This document shows, piece by piece, positions 35,493 to 48,339 of a stretch of DNA of 64,000 bases. A model generated the notes under the pieces. It was not told where the DNA came from, did no database searches, and saw nothing but the letters and a program-made list of their open reading frames with translations. This stretch comes from Aspidiotus rigidus (lineage: Eukaryota; Arthropoda; Insecta; Hemiptera; Diaspididae), in contig JAVHKY010000004.1 in assembly GCA_035079385.1 (NCBI GenBank), positions 16,399,001 through 16,463,000 of the forward strand. Reading direction: 5' to 3'. The translations under genes were made by a program, and so were the position numbers. Position 1 is the first letter of the stretch. Every line of letters begins with the position of its first letter.

Positions 35493-38400
35493 AAAGGCTC
35501 TAGCCGGGTAAGGGGGGAAATGGCCATGGTCGGGAAATGTTTCAAATGTCCGTCAAAATGTTGTCCCCAATGAGAAAACTCGAAATCCGAAAAATTGGAC
35601 CTATCCGCTCACCCACATTGGCTGCAGAGTGATTTTTAGTCCTAAAATCCAAATGGCTATATCTCAGCCAATAATGATCGCACAGCGATGAAACTTAAGG
35701 ACATTTTAGTATATGTGAACGTTCATCCAAGGTATTTTTTTCAAAAAAAACCATTCATATTTTTCCTAGTTTCTAGCTATAACAAAACTTCAAACTCGAA
35801 TAAAAAAAAAAAATCGGGGGGGGGAGGCACCTAGAGAAAATCATTCATTTGAAGCGCCATACCCTCTACTACAACATACGTGAGTACCATAGTCCTCGGT
35901 GAGGTGCAACAGTCCCAAAAAAATCAATAGTCAATGAATTTCTGTGATTTTTCCATGAATAGCGGGGTGAACGATGACTGCTACCGCAATAGACCGCGAG
36001 AAATCAATGGTCAATGTTCGAGGTGAAAAATACGCACTCCTCCACGAGATGAAATGGGAATGTTGATAGATCAAAAATATATCTTTAGTATTTCGTTTAT
36101 CGATTTGGTCAATTCTTATGTAAACACGTCCACCGATTAGGTGGAGTACGTTAGATTGAGAAAAATAGTTGAGAAATTCTCCAGTCGCTGGAACAGTCTG
36201 AAAATAGAAGAGAAGTGAGAAAATCCACTTTTTCACCCTGGAGGACCGTGAGTTTTGGTATTTTATTCATTAAATATGTCAGTTCTCACCTAGACATGTT
36301 CTCCGAGTTTGAAAAAAATGGTCAAAAAATTCTCCAGTCGCTGGAACGTTCTGAAAATGACAAAAATTAGAGAAAATCCACTTTTTTACCCTGGAGGACC
36401 GTGAGTTTTGGTATTTCATTTATCAATTCGTTCAATTCCTGAGTAAACATGTACGCCAAGTTTGAAAAAGATAGTCAAAAAATTCTCCAGCCGCTGTAAT
36501 GGTCTGGAAAGGACAAATAATTGAGAACATCCAATTTTTTACCCTGGAGGACCGTGAGTTCTGGTCTTGCGTTCATCAATTAGATATATTCTTATGTAAA
36601 CACATCCGCCGAATCCGAAAAAAATAGTCAAAAAATTCTCCAGTTCTGGGATGTCCTGGAAATAGTAAAAACTCCAGGTAATCCACTTTTCCAACATGGA
36701 AAACCGTGATTTTTCATATTCTGTTTATCAACAAGGTAAATTCTTATGTAAATACATCCGCCGAGTTGGAAAAAATAGTCAATAAATTCTCCCGTCGCTG
36801 GAACGATCTAGAAATAGTACCAAATCGAGGAAATCAACTTTTTGAACATGGAGAGCCCTGATTTTTGGTATGTTGTTCATCAAAAAGGTCAAATCTTATG
36901 TTAATACCTCCGCCGAGTTTGAAAAAAATAGTCCAGAAATTCCTCAGTCGCTGAAATAATCTGAAAATGAAAAATTGAAAATATCTATTATTTGAACTTG
37001 GAGAATCGTGATTTTTATATTCTATTTATCAATAAGGTCAATTTTTGAGTAAATGCATCCCTATTTCGAAAAGAATATTCAATAAATTCTCCAGACGCTC
37101 ATTGGTATGGTCGATTCTTCTAAGAACACTTACGCCGAATTTTAAAAAAATTGAAAAAAATTCTCCTGTCGTTGGGACGCTCTGAAAATATTAAAAAATC
37201 AAAGATACACACCCGCCACAATGATTTATGTGTTACTTTTCCCCCCTCGAGTCGCAGCGGTACAATTTGTGTTACTGATAGTGCACTCGCATGATGTGGA
37301 GGAATCCTTTTCCGAGACGCAAGAAGACAATCATCTCCTTTGTATTGTCATGCTCATGAATTCCAATATTTGACGCATTGCCACCTCAACTCGAGAGGAG
37401 ATTCCTGCACTTCATGGAAGTGCACGGCTCCCAGTTACACAGTTTGTACCTCTACGACTTCAGGGGAACAAAAATAAACATTCAACACTTTAAAGTAAAG
37501 GAAATGAATCTTAGGGATGGGTATCCTTGGTTTTTTACTACTTATTTCCAGAGTGTCCTAGCGACTGAAGAATTTATTGACTATCTTTTTCCAACTTGTA
37601 AGACTTAGTATAAGATTTGACCTATTTGATGAAGAACATACCAAAAATCGGGGCTCTACATGTTGAAAAAGTGGATTTTATGAACAGAACTTGGTATTTC
37701 TAGACCGTTCCGGCAACTGGAGAATTTATTGACTATTTTTTTCCAACTCGGCGGATATATTTACATAAGAATTGACCTTGTTGATAAACAGAATATGAAA
37801 AATCACGGTTTTCCATGTTGGAAACGTGGATTACCTGGAGTTTTTACTATTTCCAGAGCATCCCAGAAACTGGAGAATTTTTTGACTATTTTTTTCAAAC
37901 TCAGCGGACATGTCTACACAAGATTTGAACGAATTGTGGAATGAAATACCAAAACTCACGATTCTCCAGGGTGAAAAAGTGGATTTCCCCGATTTATTGT
38001 CATTTCCAGACCATTACAGCGACTGGAGAATTTTTTGACTATTTTTTTCAAACTTGGCGTACATGTTTACGTAAGAATTTACCTAATTGATGAACAAAAT
38101 ACCAAAAATCGCGGTCCTCCAGGGTAAAAAATTAGATGTTCTCGATTATTTGTCCTTTCCAGAAGGTTCTAGCGGCTGGAGAATTTTTTGACTATTTTTT
38201 TCGGATTCGGCGGATGTGCTTACATAAGAATTGATCTAATTGATGAACGCAAGACCAGAACTCACGGTCCTCCAGGGTAAAAAATTTGATGTTCTCAATT
38301 ATTTGTCCTTTCCAGACCATTACAGCGGCTGGAGAATTTTTTTACTATCTTTTTCAAACTTGGCGTACATGTTTACTCAGGAATTGAACGAATTGATAAA

Positions 38401-39176
38401 TGAAATACCAAAACTCACGGTCCTCCAGGGTGAAAAAGTGGATTTTCTCACTTCTCTTCTATTTTCAGACTGTTCCAGCGACTGGAGAATTTCTCAACTA
38501 TTTTTCTCAATCTAACGTACTCCACCTAATCGGTGGACGTGTTTACATAAGAATTGACCAAATCGATAAACGAAATACTAAAGATATATTTTTGATCTAT
38601 CAACATTCCCATTTCATCTCGTGGAGGAGTGCGTATTTTTCACCTCGAACATTGACCATTGATTTCTCGCGGTCTATTGCGGTAGCAGTCATCGTTCACC
38701 CCGCTATTCATGGAAAAATCACAGAAATTCATTGACTATTGATTTTTTTGGGACTGTTGCACCTCACCGAGGACTATGGTACTCACGTATGTTGTAGTAG
38801 AGGGTATGGCGCTTCAAATTAATGATTTTCTCTAGGTGCCTCCCCCCCCCGATTTTTTTTTTTATTCGAGTTTAAAGTTTTGTTATAGCTAGAAACTAGG
38901 AAAAATATGAATGGTTTTTTTTGAAAAAAATACCATGGATGGACGTTCACATATACTAAAATGTCCTCAAGTTTCATTGCTGTGCGATCATTATTGGCTG
39001 AGATATAGCCATTTGGATTTTAGACCTAAAAATTACTCTGCAGCCAATGTGGGTGAGCGGATAGGTCCAATTTTTTGGATTTCGAGTTTTCTCATTGGGG
39101 ACAACATTTTGACGGACATTTGAAATATTTCCCGACCAAGGCCATTCCCCCCCCTTCTTACCTGGCTACAGCCTTT
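35493..39176. mobile_element. 3.7-kb giant inverted repeat with 152-bp tandem arms (FB-B)
   Basis: The ends AAAGGCTCTAGCCGGGTAAG (35493) and the inverse AGCCTTT (ending 39176) begin arms of about 1.7 kb around a unique centre (about 37200-37500). The outer ~750 bp of each arm is nearly identical: 35931-36236 (minus) and 38430-38735 (plus) translate identically for 101 residues. Inner arms consist of tandem units; the motif ACCCTGGAGG or its variants starts at 36235, 36388, 36541, 36693, 36845 and 36995, a spacing of 150-153 bp. Inner units diverge more than the ends. No transposase ORF and no clear target duplication. It starts about 360 bp after the P450 stop. Confidence 0.75.
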
Positions 39177-39177
39177 A

Positions 39178-39715
39178 TCCTTCATGAATGTTTTTAAAAA
39201 CTGTCTTATATGACCTCAACCTTTTAAACTGACTACAAAAATTGTAAAAAATTTCGAATTCATAATTTTAAAATCCTTTTCCAAATAGCGGTAATTTGTG
39301 AATCCTTAGAAGGTGATTATATTGAATTCGCAATGAATTCCAAATCTGACTAAAACGAAAAGATTCGAATCTTTTCATCTGTAGACCTCAACAGAAAGAA
39401 ATTCGAATCTCTTTGAGTACTAAATCTCGGTAAGAAAAAAAACTTCTGATCTTTCGGGTTCCAGATCTTGACAGGAGAAGAGAAATCGTAAACTGAATTC
39501 ATGGACTATTGAAAATATTTCCCGTATTTAAGTACCGAAAAAAAAAAAAAAAAAAGAATGATCGAAATTATTTTAGAAAATTCGAATAATAAATTTCGAA
39601 AATGCAAGAAACCTTGAAAAATCTTTTTTTTTTTTCCTGTTTTCTTGAGAAAACACTAAAAAATTCATGTATTTTTCTATTTTTTTCAGGAGAACAATTT
39701 TTTGTTTTTTTTTCT
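39178..39715. other. Non-coding AT-rich spacer
   Basis: Contains A- and T-runs and no supportable gene. Confidence 0.5.
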
Positions 39716-40880
39716 TTGCGACCTCTTTGACTACTCAACGGGTCATTAGCTCGGGGAGAGATATTCGGATTAAATAGATTTGTAGTAATAGGTGAGGAAG
39801 TTTAAGGTGTTGCGGTTATGGTTTCTGAGTTATTGGAAAGAGCAGACGGGGTATGGGAGGAAAGAGAAAATGGGTGTCTAATGTTTATGTGAGAAGAGAA
39901 GGTGAAAAAGTGGTAGATTTTCAGTTTGGCGGTATTAGCAGAGGGAGGGGTAGAGAGTACAAGGAAAAGCGAGTGTGTCCAATTCGTAGTCGAGTTACAA
40001 CTATTTCTTCGCGGTGTGAGGGACGGATTGAAGAGGACCAAGGGGTTGGGTATGTTTTAACTGAGCAAAGTTTGTTGCAGGGTTGAGAAAACCAGAGGTT
40101 GTGCCATGATAAGGTGATTTGTGAACGGCAGAATGATTTTCAGTCATAGGCCGGAGAAGGGGAGCGATCAGTGATTGAGGGAAAAAGCGAGGCTTGCTTA
40201 GCAGCCAAGTCCACTGCGTCGTGTTCCGGTAGACCGATATGACCTGGGATCCAGAGGAAAGCAATTGACGACAGAAAAAATGTTAAGGTGTGTAGCACTA
40301 TGAAAATATGCTGTACGATAGGATTGGAAAAGTACGGGTGTTGCATGGCTTGGAGAGAGGATCGAGAGTCAGAGAGCAGGAGGAATTTACAGGGTTGAGG
40401 AAGAAGAGTGAGATGAGTAAGGCAGGTATAGATGGCAGATAATTCGGCAGAATATATGGAGGTTGACTTTTTCAAACGAAAGTGTGAGATTTCACCATTG
40501 ATGGAGAAGTCGTAGCCAGTTTTAGGGCCTGATTAGGAGCCACCTGTAAAGCACAGGTTGTGGAAAGGGAAGGATCGTTATCAATTGTGTCTTTAATATG
40601 TCTCATATAGATTACATTGACCGATTTTGGTCAGGTCGAGGCGAATGATGGCTGATGAAGATGTCCATGGAGGGGTGGATGAGAAGATGGGGAGAAGGGG
40701 CTAAAATTCGAGATGGCGATTCTAGTGAAAGAAGTAGAGAATTTTTCGGGGGGGGGGAGAGAGTTAGTGAGTAGGGAAATGGAGAAACTAGGCTGTTAAC
40801 GCGAGGAAATTGGCTGTAATCGATAATGAACGGAATTCTAGAGGGGGAATGCCTGCCTCAGCGTATAGGCTGGGCTGAAA
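39716..40880 (-). pseudogene. LINE fragment (RNase H and C-terminus), decayed
   Basis: Minus-strand reading gives an RNase H segment at 40140-40475 (SIYSAELSAIYTCL, LLLSDSRSSLQAM, FLWIPGHIGLPEHDAVDLAAK) with the expected Glu, Asp and Asp. Upstream pieces such as LYAEAGIPPLEFR precede it and a degenerate tail (LTPRRNSCN) follows, in shifted frames. This is the C-terminal part of ORF2 of a non-LTR retrotransposon of the jockey/I type that carries RNase H. The 3' end shares CTCAACGGGTCATTAGCTCG with the fragment at 43.1 kb. Confidence 0.8.
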
Positions 40881-41289
40881 ATTTCGTGTACTGTACTTTT
40901 CGTTGCTAAAGCTTATCATTTCGTTCTGTTAGATAATTTTTTCGTAATGCTAGTTTTCGTTCAAACACCTCTTTATTTTCGTGCAGTTTAATATTCCCCG
41001 TAAAAAAATAGGACAAAGACTAGCGAACATTTTTCAAAAAGAAGCTTCCATCTGAACGAGTTCAACTTTCGAGCAAAACATTTGAAACGATTTCAAAGCT
41101 TTGGATCTGTACGAAGAAGGGAAAGGAAAAAAATATCGTGCTCTAAATCATTGTATTATAGAGGAGGGACTTCAGAAAATCTCGCTCATGTGCTGAATAT
41201 GCTTATGAAGAGAGGACTTTTCATTGAATAATCCAAAACGGAATCAATTCGGGTTCTACTTCATATATTTACAATATCACATACCTCAT

Positions 41290-41775
41290 ACAAGGAGGGA
41301 CCCTGCACTCTTCAATCAACATTGTTATTTCCAAGCCCAAAGGTCAAACTCGTCTTTTCCAACTCACTCTCGATAAAGTCTCCTCTTGGGCCTTGGATCG
41401 TGGATTTCAATTCTCTAAAAAAAAAAAAACGTTCGTCTAATTGCATTTTGTAAAAGCCACTCACGTCTTTCCTCTCCTCCCCCCTCCATACAGAATTTCA
41501 AGATCAGCCTCCAATCTTGCACTAAATTTCTCGGTCTTACCTTCCATTGCCAATACTGCCAAACTGAGATTTTCATCTGTTCTTCTCTCATAAACATCAG
41601 ACACTAATTTTCTGTGTCGTCCCATACCCGTCTCCTCTTTTCAATAACTCAGAAACCGTAACCAATACCTTAAACTTCCTCCGATCCACCTATTACTACA
41701 AATCCGTTCAATCCAAACATAATAACCTGTTGAGGAGTCGTAGAGCTCGTTAAAAAAAAGAAAAAAAAAAATTGG
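41290..41775 (+). pseudogene. LINE fragment (reverse transcriptase part plus 3' end), internally deleted
   Basis: Plus-strand translation gives INIVISKPKGQTRLFQ, LDRGFQFSKKKT and then KFLGLTFHCQ, the region after the catalytic motif of LINE reverse transcriptase. It then jumps to the C-terminal tail (NTLNFLRSTYYYKSVQS) and ends in A-rich sequence at 41751-41772. The RNase H part is missing, so this is an internally deleted or recombined copy. Confidence 0.65.
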
Positions 41776-43109
41776 AGTAATGGTGTAGAGATGGTCCAAT
41801 TAAGTATGTAATGCAAAATTGCTTGACACTTATGTTGCTATGACCGAAATTTTTTCAAGTTCCGCCTTCCGATATATTTACTTTGCCCATGCTGGAGAAT
41901 CAAAAATTTTTCCAAGTCTTAAGGTCAGAAAATTCCGGACGGTGAATGTTTTTCAAAAGTAGTCGCTGGGTGGAGTTATAAGCCTAGCTAATGGAAGATA
42001 CGACCCAACTCCCCGTTCTCGTTTGGTTTCTTAGGAAACAGTGAAGAGGAGCCCCATATTCTAATTTGCAAAAGTTCTTAAATTGAAATGGGAAGCGATC
42101 GGCGTGATGAAGATCTCCTCGGCGCGGACTTTATAGATTTTCATGACGTCACAGGTCTAAATCTACTTTGTACCATTTTGTACCACCTTTCTCGTACACT
42201 TATAATTTCCAGATTGTTTAATGATAAAATATGGTGGCGGCTGGAGGCTGCGGTGTCACGAAGCTTCCCAAAAAAGTGTAATAAAAAAGTAATAGGCACT
42301 TTTATTATTATTTTCTTTCTTCTTTACAAACTTATGAAAGCTAGAAATTCGAAAAATTGGTTCTTGTCGCACGCTGCAATAGTTTTTTTTTGTTTTTTCG
42401 TTTTCTTTCCCTTCGATTGAAATATAAAAATAAATATTTGAGAAAATAAGCGCTCTTTCTCACCAGGTGTAAAAATGTCAACCTAGATAAGGGAAAAATA
42501 ATGATTGGCTTACGAAAACACTTTTTTTTCCCCCGTTGAATTCCGGCAGGGCTGTTTGGAAAGGTCTCTTGACCTTTTCCTGCTGCAGCAAATACGAGTA
42601 GACACGTGGTAATAAATTATCGTCGTTGAAGAATTTGCGTTACAGCAAATTCGCAACAGTCAGAACGACGGCTTTTCAAGTATTGCGATATTAACTTTCA
42701 ACGCGACGCGTGAGCGTGATGTTAGAAAAACTTTATTCGCCCAACTCTGCCATATTTCAATACTTCAGAGGCGTGATATTTTAATATTTGGATGCAAATA
42801 TTCTCTCGCGTCGGAAAATATAGTTTTCAAATTGTGTGAACGCTCGCGAATTTGTGTACGACCTACTTCCTCGTACTCGACTTAGTCTAGGCCGTTACTC
42901 GGAGCATAATTTTTGCAATGAGAGTAGGGAAAAAATCGCGTCGCAGCCAGTAGACGACAGGAAATCCTCTAAAAAAATTAAATATATGTTCACGGAAAAA
43001 CTTCTTCAAAAGGTAGAATGGAATGATTAAAAAATGGGTGTGGAAGAGGTTCCTAATAATGAGAGGAGGACTTTATATTGGAACAGTGACGAAAATAATA
43101 ATTTTTTTT

Positions 43110-44540
43110 TACAAGCTACTTAACTAACTCAACGGGTCATTAGCTCGGGAAGAAATATTGGAATTAAATAGGTTTGTAGCAGTTGGTGGATCGGAGGAAG
43201 GAGTGATGGTTTCTGAGTTGTTGGGAAGGCAGAAGGGCCTTAAGAGAAGACGGGAAATGAATGTCTCGATGTTTACGAGAGAAGGACAGGTGAAAAAATG
43301 TGGGACGGATACATTTTCAGTTTGGGAGTATTGGCATGAAGGGAAAACAGAGAGTCCCAGGGTTAGGAAAGGAGTGGGTTAGGCCTGACGACTATTTCTT
43401 CGCGGCCGTGAAAAACGAATTGAAGAAGACCAGGAGATCGGGGGTTTTTCAACTGAACGAAGTTTGTTGCAAGGTCGAAAGGACCAAAGGCTGTGCTACG
43501 ATGTGATAATTTGGGAACAATAGAAAGATTTTAAATCTTTTCCCAGAGAAGGCGAGCGACTAATGATTGAGGAGGAGAACAAAGTTAGTTTGTTTGGCAG
43601 CCAGATCCATTGCGTCGTGTTCCGGTAGACCGATATGACCAGGGAAGCGATTGAAGACAGAAAAGATGTTAAGGTACCCAGGAGGATGAGGATACCCTGA
43701 ACGATAGGATTGGAAATAAAGTGTTGGAGAGAAGAGAGAGAGAGAGGAGGTGAGGAAGAGGAGGAATTTACAGAGTTGAGGGGGAAGAGTGAGGTGAGTG
43801 AGGCAGGAATTGATAGCAGAAACGTTCAGCAGAATATATGGAGCTCGAATTTCTCATACGAAAGAGTGAGACTTCACCGTTGATGACAAGGTGAGCCAAT
43901 TTTGGAGCCTCTTTTGGATTCATCTGTACGGCACAGGTTATGGGAGGGGAAGTCATTAGCAATTATGTCTTTAATGTGTCTTATGTAGATTACTTTGGAC
44001 GACTTCGGTATGAATTCAATTTTAGATTTTAGAAGGAGATTCCTCGAAAATTCGCTCTACTTTTAAGTAAATAACTACGCGTCAGGTAAATACATTGTCG
44101 TCAGATTTTGAGACCACATAAGAAAAAAAAAAAAGGAGAAATGTGAAAATTGCATCTAGTATCTCATGCAGGAAACGACCCAGTGCGTCTCATGCGTTTA
44201 GATACATACTGATGTCATACGTTAGGAGTAGAGCTCAGTTTTTACCTACATTTCCTAGACTGAAAGGGAGATTGTTGTTTGGTATGAAGGTAGGATAAGA
44301 GATATAGGGAGGTAGAGAAATTCAGAGACGGTTGATAAGAAGTTGGAAGTTAGAATGAGTCTACTGTAGGGAAGAGGAGGTCTGGCGGTTTTGACGCATA
44401 AACTGAGTTTGGGACTTGTTCAATAGGCTCCCAAGACTATCCTGAGAGAGATTTGGATGGTGTTCAGCTAAGATAGGACCGTTTTATTGGCTAGGGAGTA
44501 CTTGAATGTTCTTATTGTCTTTTTACTGAAATTTACTTCT
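43110..44540 (-). pseudogene. LINE fragment, heavily decayed
   Basis: Starts with the same 3' end motif as the 39.7-kb copy (CTCAACGGGTCATTAGCTCG at about 43128). Minus-strand remnants include SLFRMRNSSSIYSAE (43768-43962), the RNase H block. Many frameshifts and a GA-rich expansion at 43733-43755 show it is dead. Confidence 0.65.
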
Positions 44541-47500
44541 TGATTTTTTTTTGTCAATCTTTCAATGCCGCGTCACATGCAGAAGAGTATTTGTCTTATT
44601 CCTCTCATTGACGATTTTCGACATGTTCCATAAGCTCGATCGGATTTTCTGAAACTAAAATGAAAGAAAATGTGCGGGAAAACCTTCATTTTTATTTTCT
44701 TCATTGGCTTCAAGTATTACAAATAAAACACATATTTTCTTACAATTATGGAAAATTAATTTGAAAGCGTTCTACTGCAAAATTAATTTACAACTTTCGC
44801 TTTTCACCCTTTTAGATTCAGTGAGTCAAATATTAATGAAATAAACACTTCCATAAAGTTTGTAATTCCTAATTTGAAGAACCGGTGGTATATTTTTCTG
44901 GATTTTCATCAGTGTGAATATTGAGACAACGATAGTGCACATTGGGCTCTTGAACAGGCGCAAAATTTGGAAAAAAAAAGAAAAAAAAACGCAATTCGCT
45001 GTATCAGCCTTGAGGGTTTGGAAAAATCTCGCATACATGGGTAGCACGTACAGACCGGATTTTCACAAAAATCAGTGTTATATCTCATCTTCCTCCTTAT
45101 TAATCATCTGGTACTCAGCAAAAACTGCCAAGGAGGTTTGCAGAAAATAATACTTCAGTCCCATATTATCATCATGAAAAAACAAATATCACCGATACTC
45201 TATGATTAGAATAATGATAAAAAAAATATTTTCATGAGGAAAAGATTTCGGTATTTAAATACTAATGTGAAATCAATCTTCTGAGTGCACCTATAGTGTC
45301 TGTATACACACAAATTAATGAAAATCCATCGGTATTTTGGTCAGATGAAATGACGCCTTACACTGTCACCAATATCTTCAGTCTAGAAAAATTAGAATAC
45401 ATGATTCTGTTGAGAATCATGACATAGGAAAGAGGAAACTTTCAAAGAGTCAGAATAAAAATATGAAATATAATATTATTTTAGCGTTCTGGAAGACGTC
45501 AATTATTGTCAAGGAATTTAGTTACCTAAATAAAAACAAAATCGCTAAAACAATAAAATTATGACAAAATTAATGTTCACATTTAAAGAATCTATTCACA
45601 ATTCGCTCATTTTTTCATCAATAAAAAGAATAATTTTTTTCTGATATTAAAGAGGAGGGTAATTCTACTCGTAGACGTCGAAGAATTTAATAGACAATTA
45701 CAACATAAATAATAAAATCAGTAAAAAGTAGTATCTTGTAAAAATGAAACTAGATCTGATACCTAATTATTAATATTATACCTATTTAAAATTAAATCAT
45801 AGACAATGGGTAGCCTACCTACGTTTTTATTGAATAATAATCGGTAGGTCTGCTTCAATTTCATGACAATTATAATTTACATTTACAGATATAAAAAAGT
45901 ATTTGATAACATACACGTATAATTGATACGAAGCGATACGAAATTCCATCCGAATATGACGTCTATTGAGGACTTTCAAATCAAGTTGATATTACACCTT
46001 TAGGGGCGGTATTTTTAAAATGTGAGGCCCAGCGAGTAGATAAGATATATTCCTTCTGGCGCACTTACTCATTTCTCTAAAACAGAGCAAAATTTACCCA
46101 TTTTTCGACCTCCTAGAAATTTCCCCAATTTTTATAACAAATACCTATATCGCTGTTTTTGAACTAAATACGTATGAATCAATTCACCCTATATTTTTCT
46201 TCCAAGCTAGTACAAAAATTTCAAAGTTTTTGTATCATTTCTGCATCAATTTTTTATCTTTTTACCATAAAATAAATCTCTCTCGTAATAGCTACATTCA
46301 TCACTCCTAAAATACAAGAACTCTCCCTCTGACGCAGACTCATTTCTATAGTGCAAGAGCCTTTTCGATATTTTCGAATAACTCAAATAATTGAGAAAAT
46401 CTTCCACTTTTTCTCCCTAGGAATTTAACTGTTTTCATAGCAAATATGAATCATTTCACCTCACCTATTTTTTCTTCTCGAATGCTTTGAAAATTTTCAA
46501 TTTTTTGTATCAATTCTATATCATTTTTCTCTATTTTTCCTATTCCCATCTCAAATGAATTTTGTAAGCACTCAAGATCTCTAGTTTTCAGAACTCTCTC
46601 GAAGAAATTTGTATGAATCTAAAAATCTCAACTCAATAACAAACTGCTGTTTGGTCTACGTACAACGTGTAACTTTTCTTTCGATTCAAAGGTAATTTTT
46701 CTTTCTCTCTCGCACTCATTATTATAGTCTTATGCATCAAACTGTTGTTTAACCCCTATAGGAAGGAGCGTAAGTTTACCTGGTAAAATGCAGTCAAATC
46801 TTGATTAATATTGATATCCACAACAGTTAGCGATTTAGGTTAATTCTGCTCTTTTTTCTTACAAAAAGAATTCTCTAGCGTAATCTTTCGATTATTAATG
46901 AAGTGAAATTAGAAGTGCGGAATATATCTGATCTACTCCAGTGCTCATAATCATGGGTTCGAGACAGTGGCTAATTATTTTATTCAATCCGAAAATATAG
47001 TTTGCAATTAATTGGGTTGTGCGTATGAAAAAAGCATAAGACATCGGGTCGAAAATTTCAAGGCAAATATTTCGACCTACCACATAATTTTAAAAAAATA
47101 TACAACGGCTCAATGTAATACAAATAGGTAACTACATATTTGTTGAAAGTTTTACTCGATGACAAATCTGAGCAACTTACTAATAAATTTTTATTTTTAT
47201 TTTTTCTGCGTTCTTACAGAAAAATTCAAAAGAGCAAGGAATAACGATTACTCTGACGCCACAAGCTACGAGAAGATTTTTCGTTTCCACTCTTGTGATT
47301 TTGCTTACCTACTCGCATCATTCTGTAGATGATATGTTTGCGATAGAAACCTCTCAACAAAGTTAATATAGTTTCAGCTGTACGAGATTTCCGATAAAGC
47401 TTCCTATTTGCAACAAGGGATAGGTACACGAAGATTATTTTTGCATTATTCGTACAAAAATTTCATCCCTCATACCGACGGATATTTGCTCTTCCTAAAG

Positions 47501-47900
47501 AAGTTTCCTCACCGCAGAAGAAAGTACTCTGAACGCCCCCATTTCGAGAAAAATGAAAGTTGCTCTCGTTGAGCAAAACGAGGTAAGTCAGTCAGTCGAG
47601 ATATTCGATGGAAATTCGTTCGCTGAACAAATTTGTTATCCGATCCATTTTATCTAGGCAAATATGATAAGAAACATGAAAAAAAAAAGAAAAAAAAAAA
47701 ACGCATAATAGAAACAACGAAGAAAAAGAGAGTAGATGATAGTTGAAGAGGATAAAGGAGATATGAGAGACAAGGAGGGAAGAAAAAGGAAAGAATCAGA
47801 CCAAAACATTTGGTTGAAAGAGCGAGAGAGAAACAACTATACCGGTAAAGTAATAGATAATGTAATATTCATTTCTCCAAAATTTATCATTTCCGCTCTC
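44541..47900. other. Gene-poor AT-rich stretch
   Basis: No ORF here has a recognisable domain or a good splice context. Low-complexity A/T tracts only. I see no RNA gene. Confidence 0.5.
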
Positions 47901-48339
47901 CGAGAGCCCATCTGCGAAAAATGCTATCATCCATCGTATCCTGAAGCAAAGTAATAAACAGAGTAAATTAATGTCGAGCACGTGATAGGGAAACAGGCCT
48001 TTCAATTTTTCAGTCAAGAGCGTAGCATAGAAAGTTTTATGTTCACCGATCAAAATTGAATGTTCTCTGGAACGGAGTCGACTACGGAATTTAAGAACGT
48101 GCTATGAAAAATGAGTAGGCCAACGCAGCCCAACTATAAATAGGTTTGAACCTTAAATTTTAACTCCGCAATAATTTAAATTTTTTTCTCTCTTCTTTCT
48201 TTCCTTATAGGAATCAACTTTCGAATGTTAATATTCATTTCAAATGTTTGCACGGAACGCAACACTTGAACTAATTATACTCTTTGAAGGAGCTAACATT
48301 AGCGAATATTTTAAGCCTTATAAATACAGATTGAGCAAG

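Noticed and set aside
35931..38735. Two ORFs of 101 and 111 codons with identical protein text
   Set aside because: They are the two arms of the inverted repeat FB-B; the tandem units yield chance open frames and there is no family match.
35493..39176. Target-site duplication for the FB-B element
   Set aside because: Flanks ACGCGCC and ATCCTTC do not match, so no duplication can be claimed.
42088..42420. 110-codon plus ORF with a hydrophobic segment and an upstream GGCGGC-type patch
   Set aside because: No conserved domain, no splice support and biased T-rich C-terminus; likely chance.
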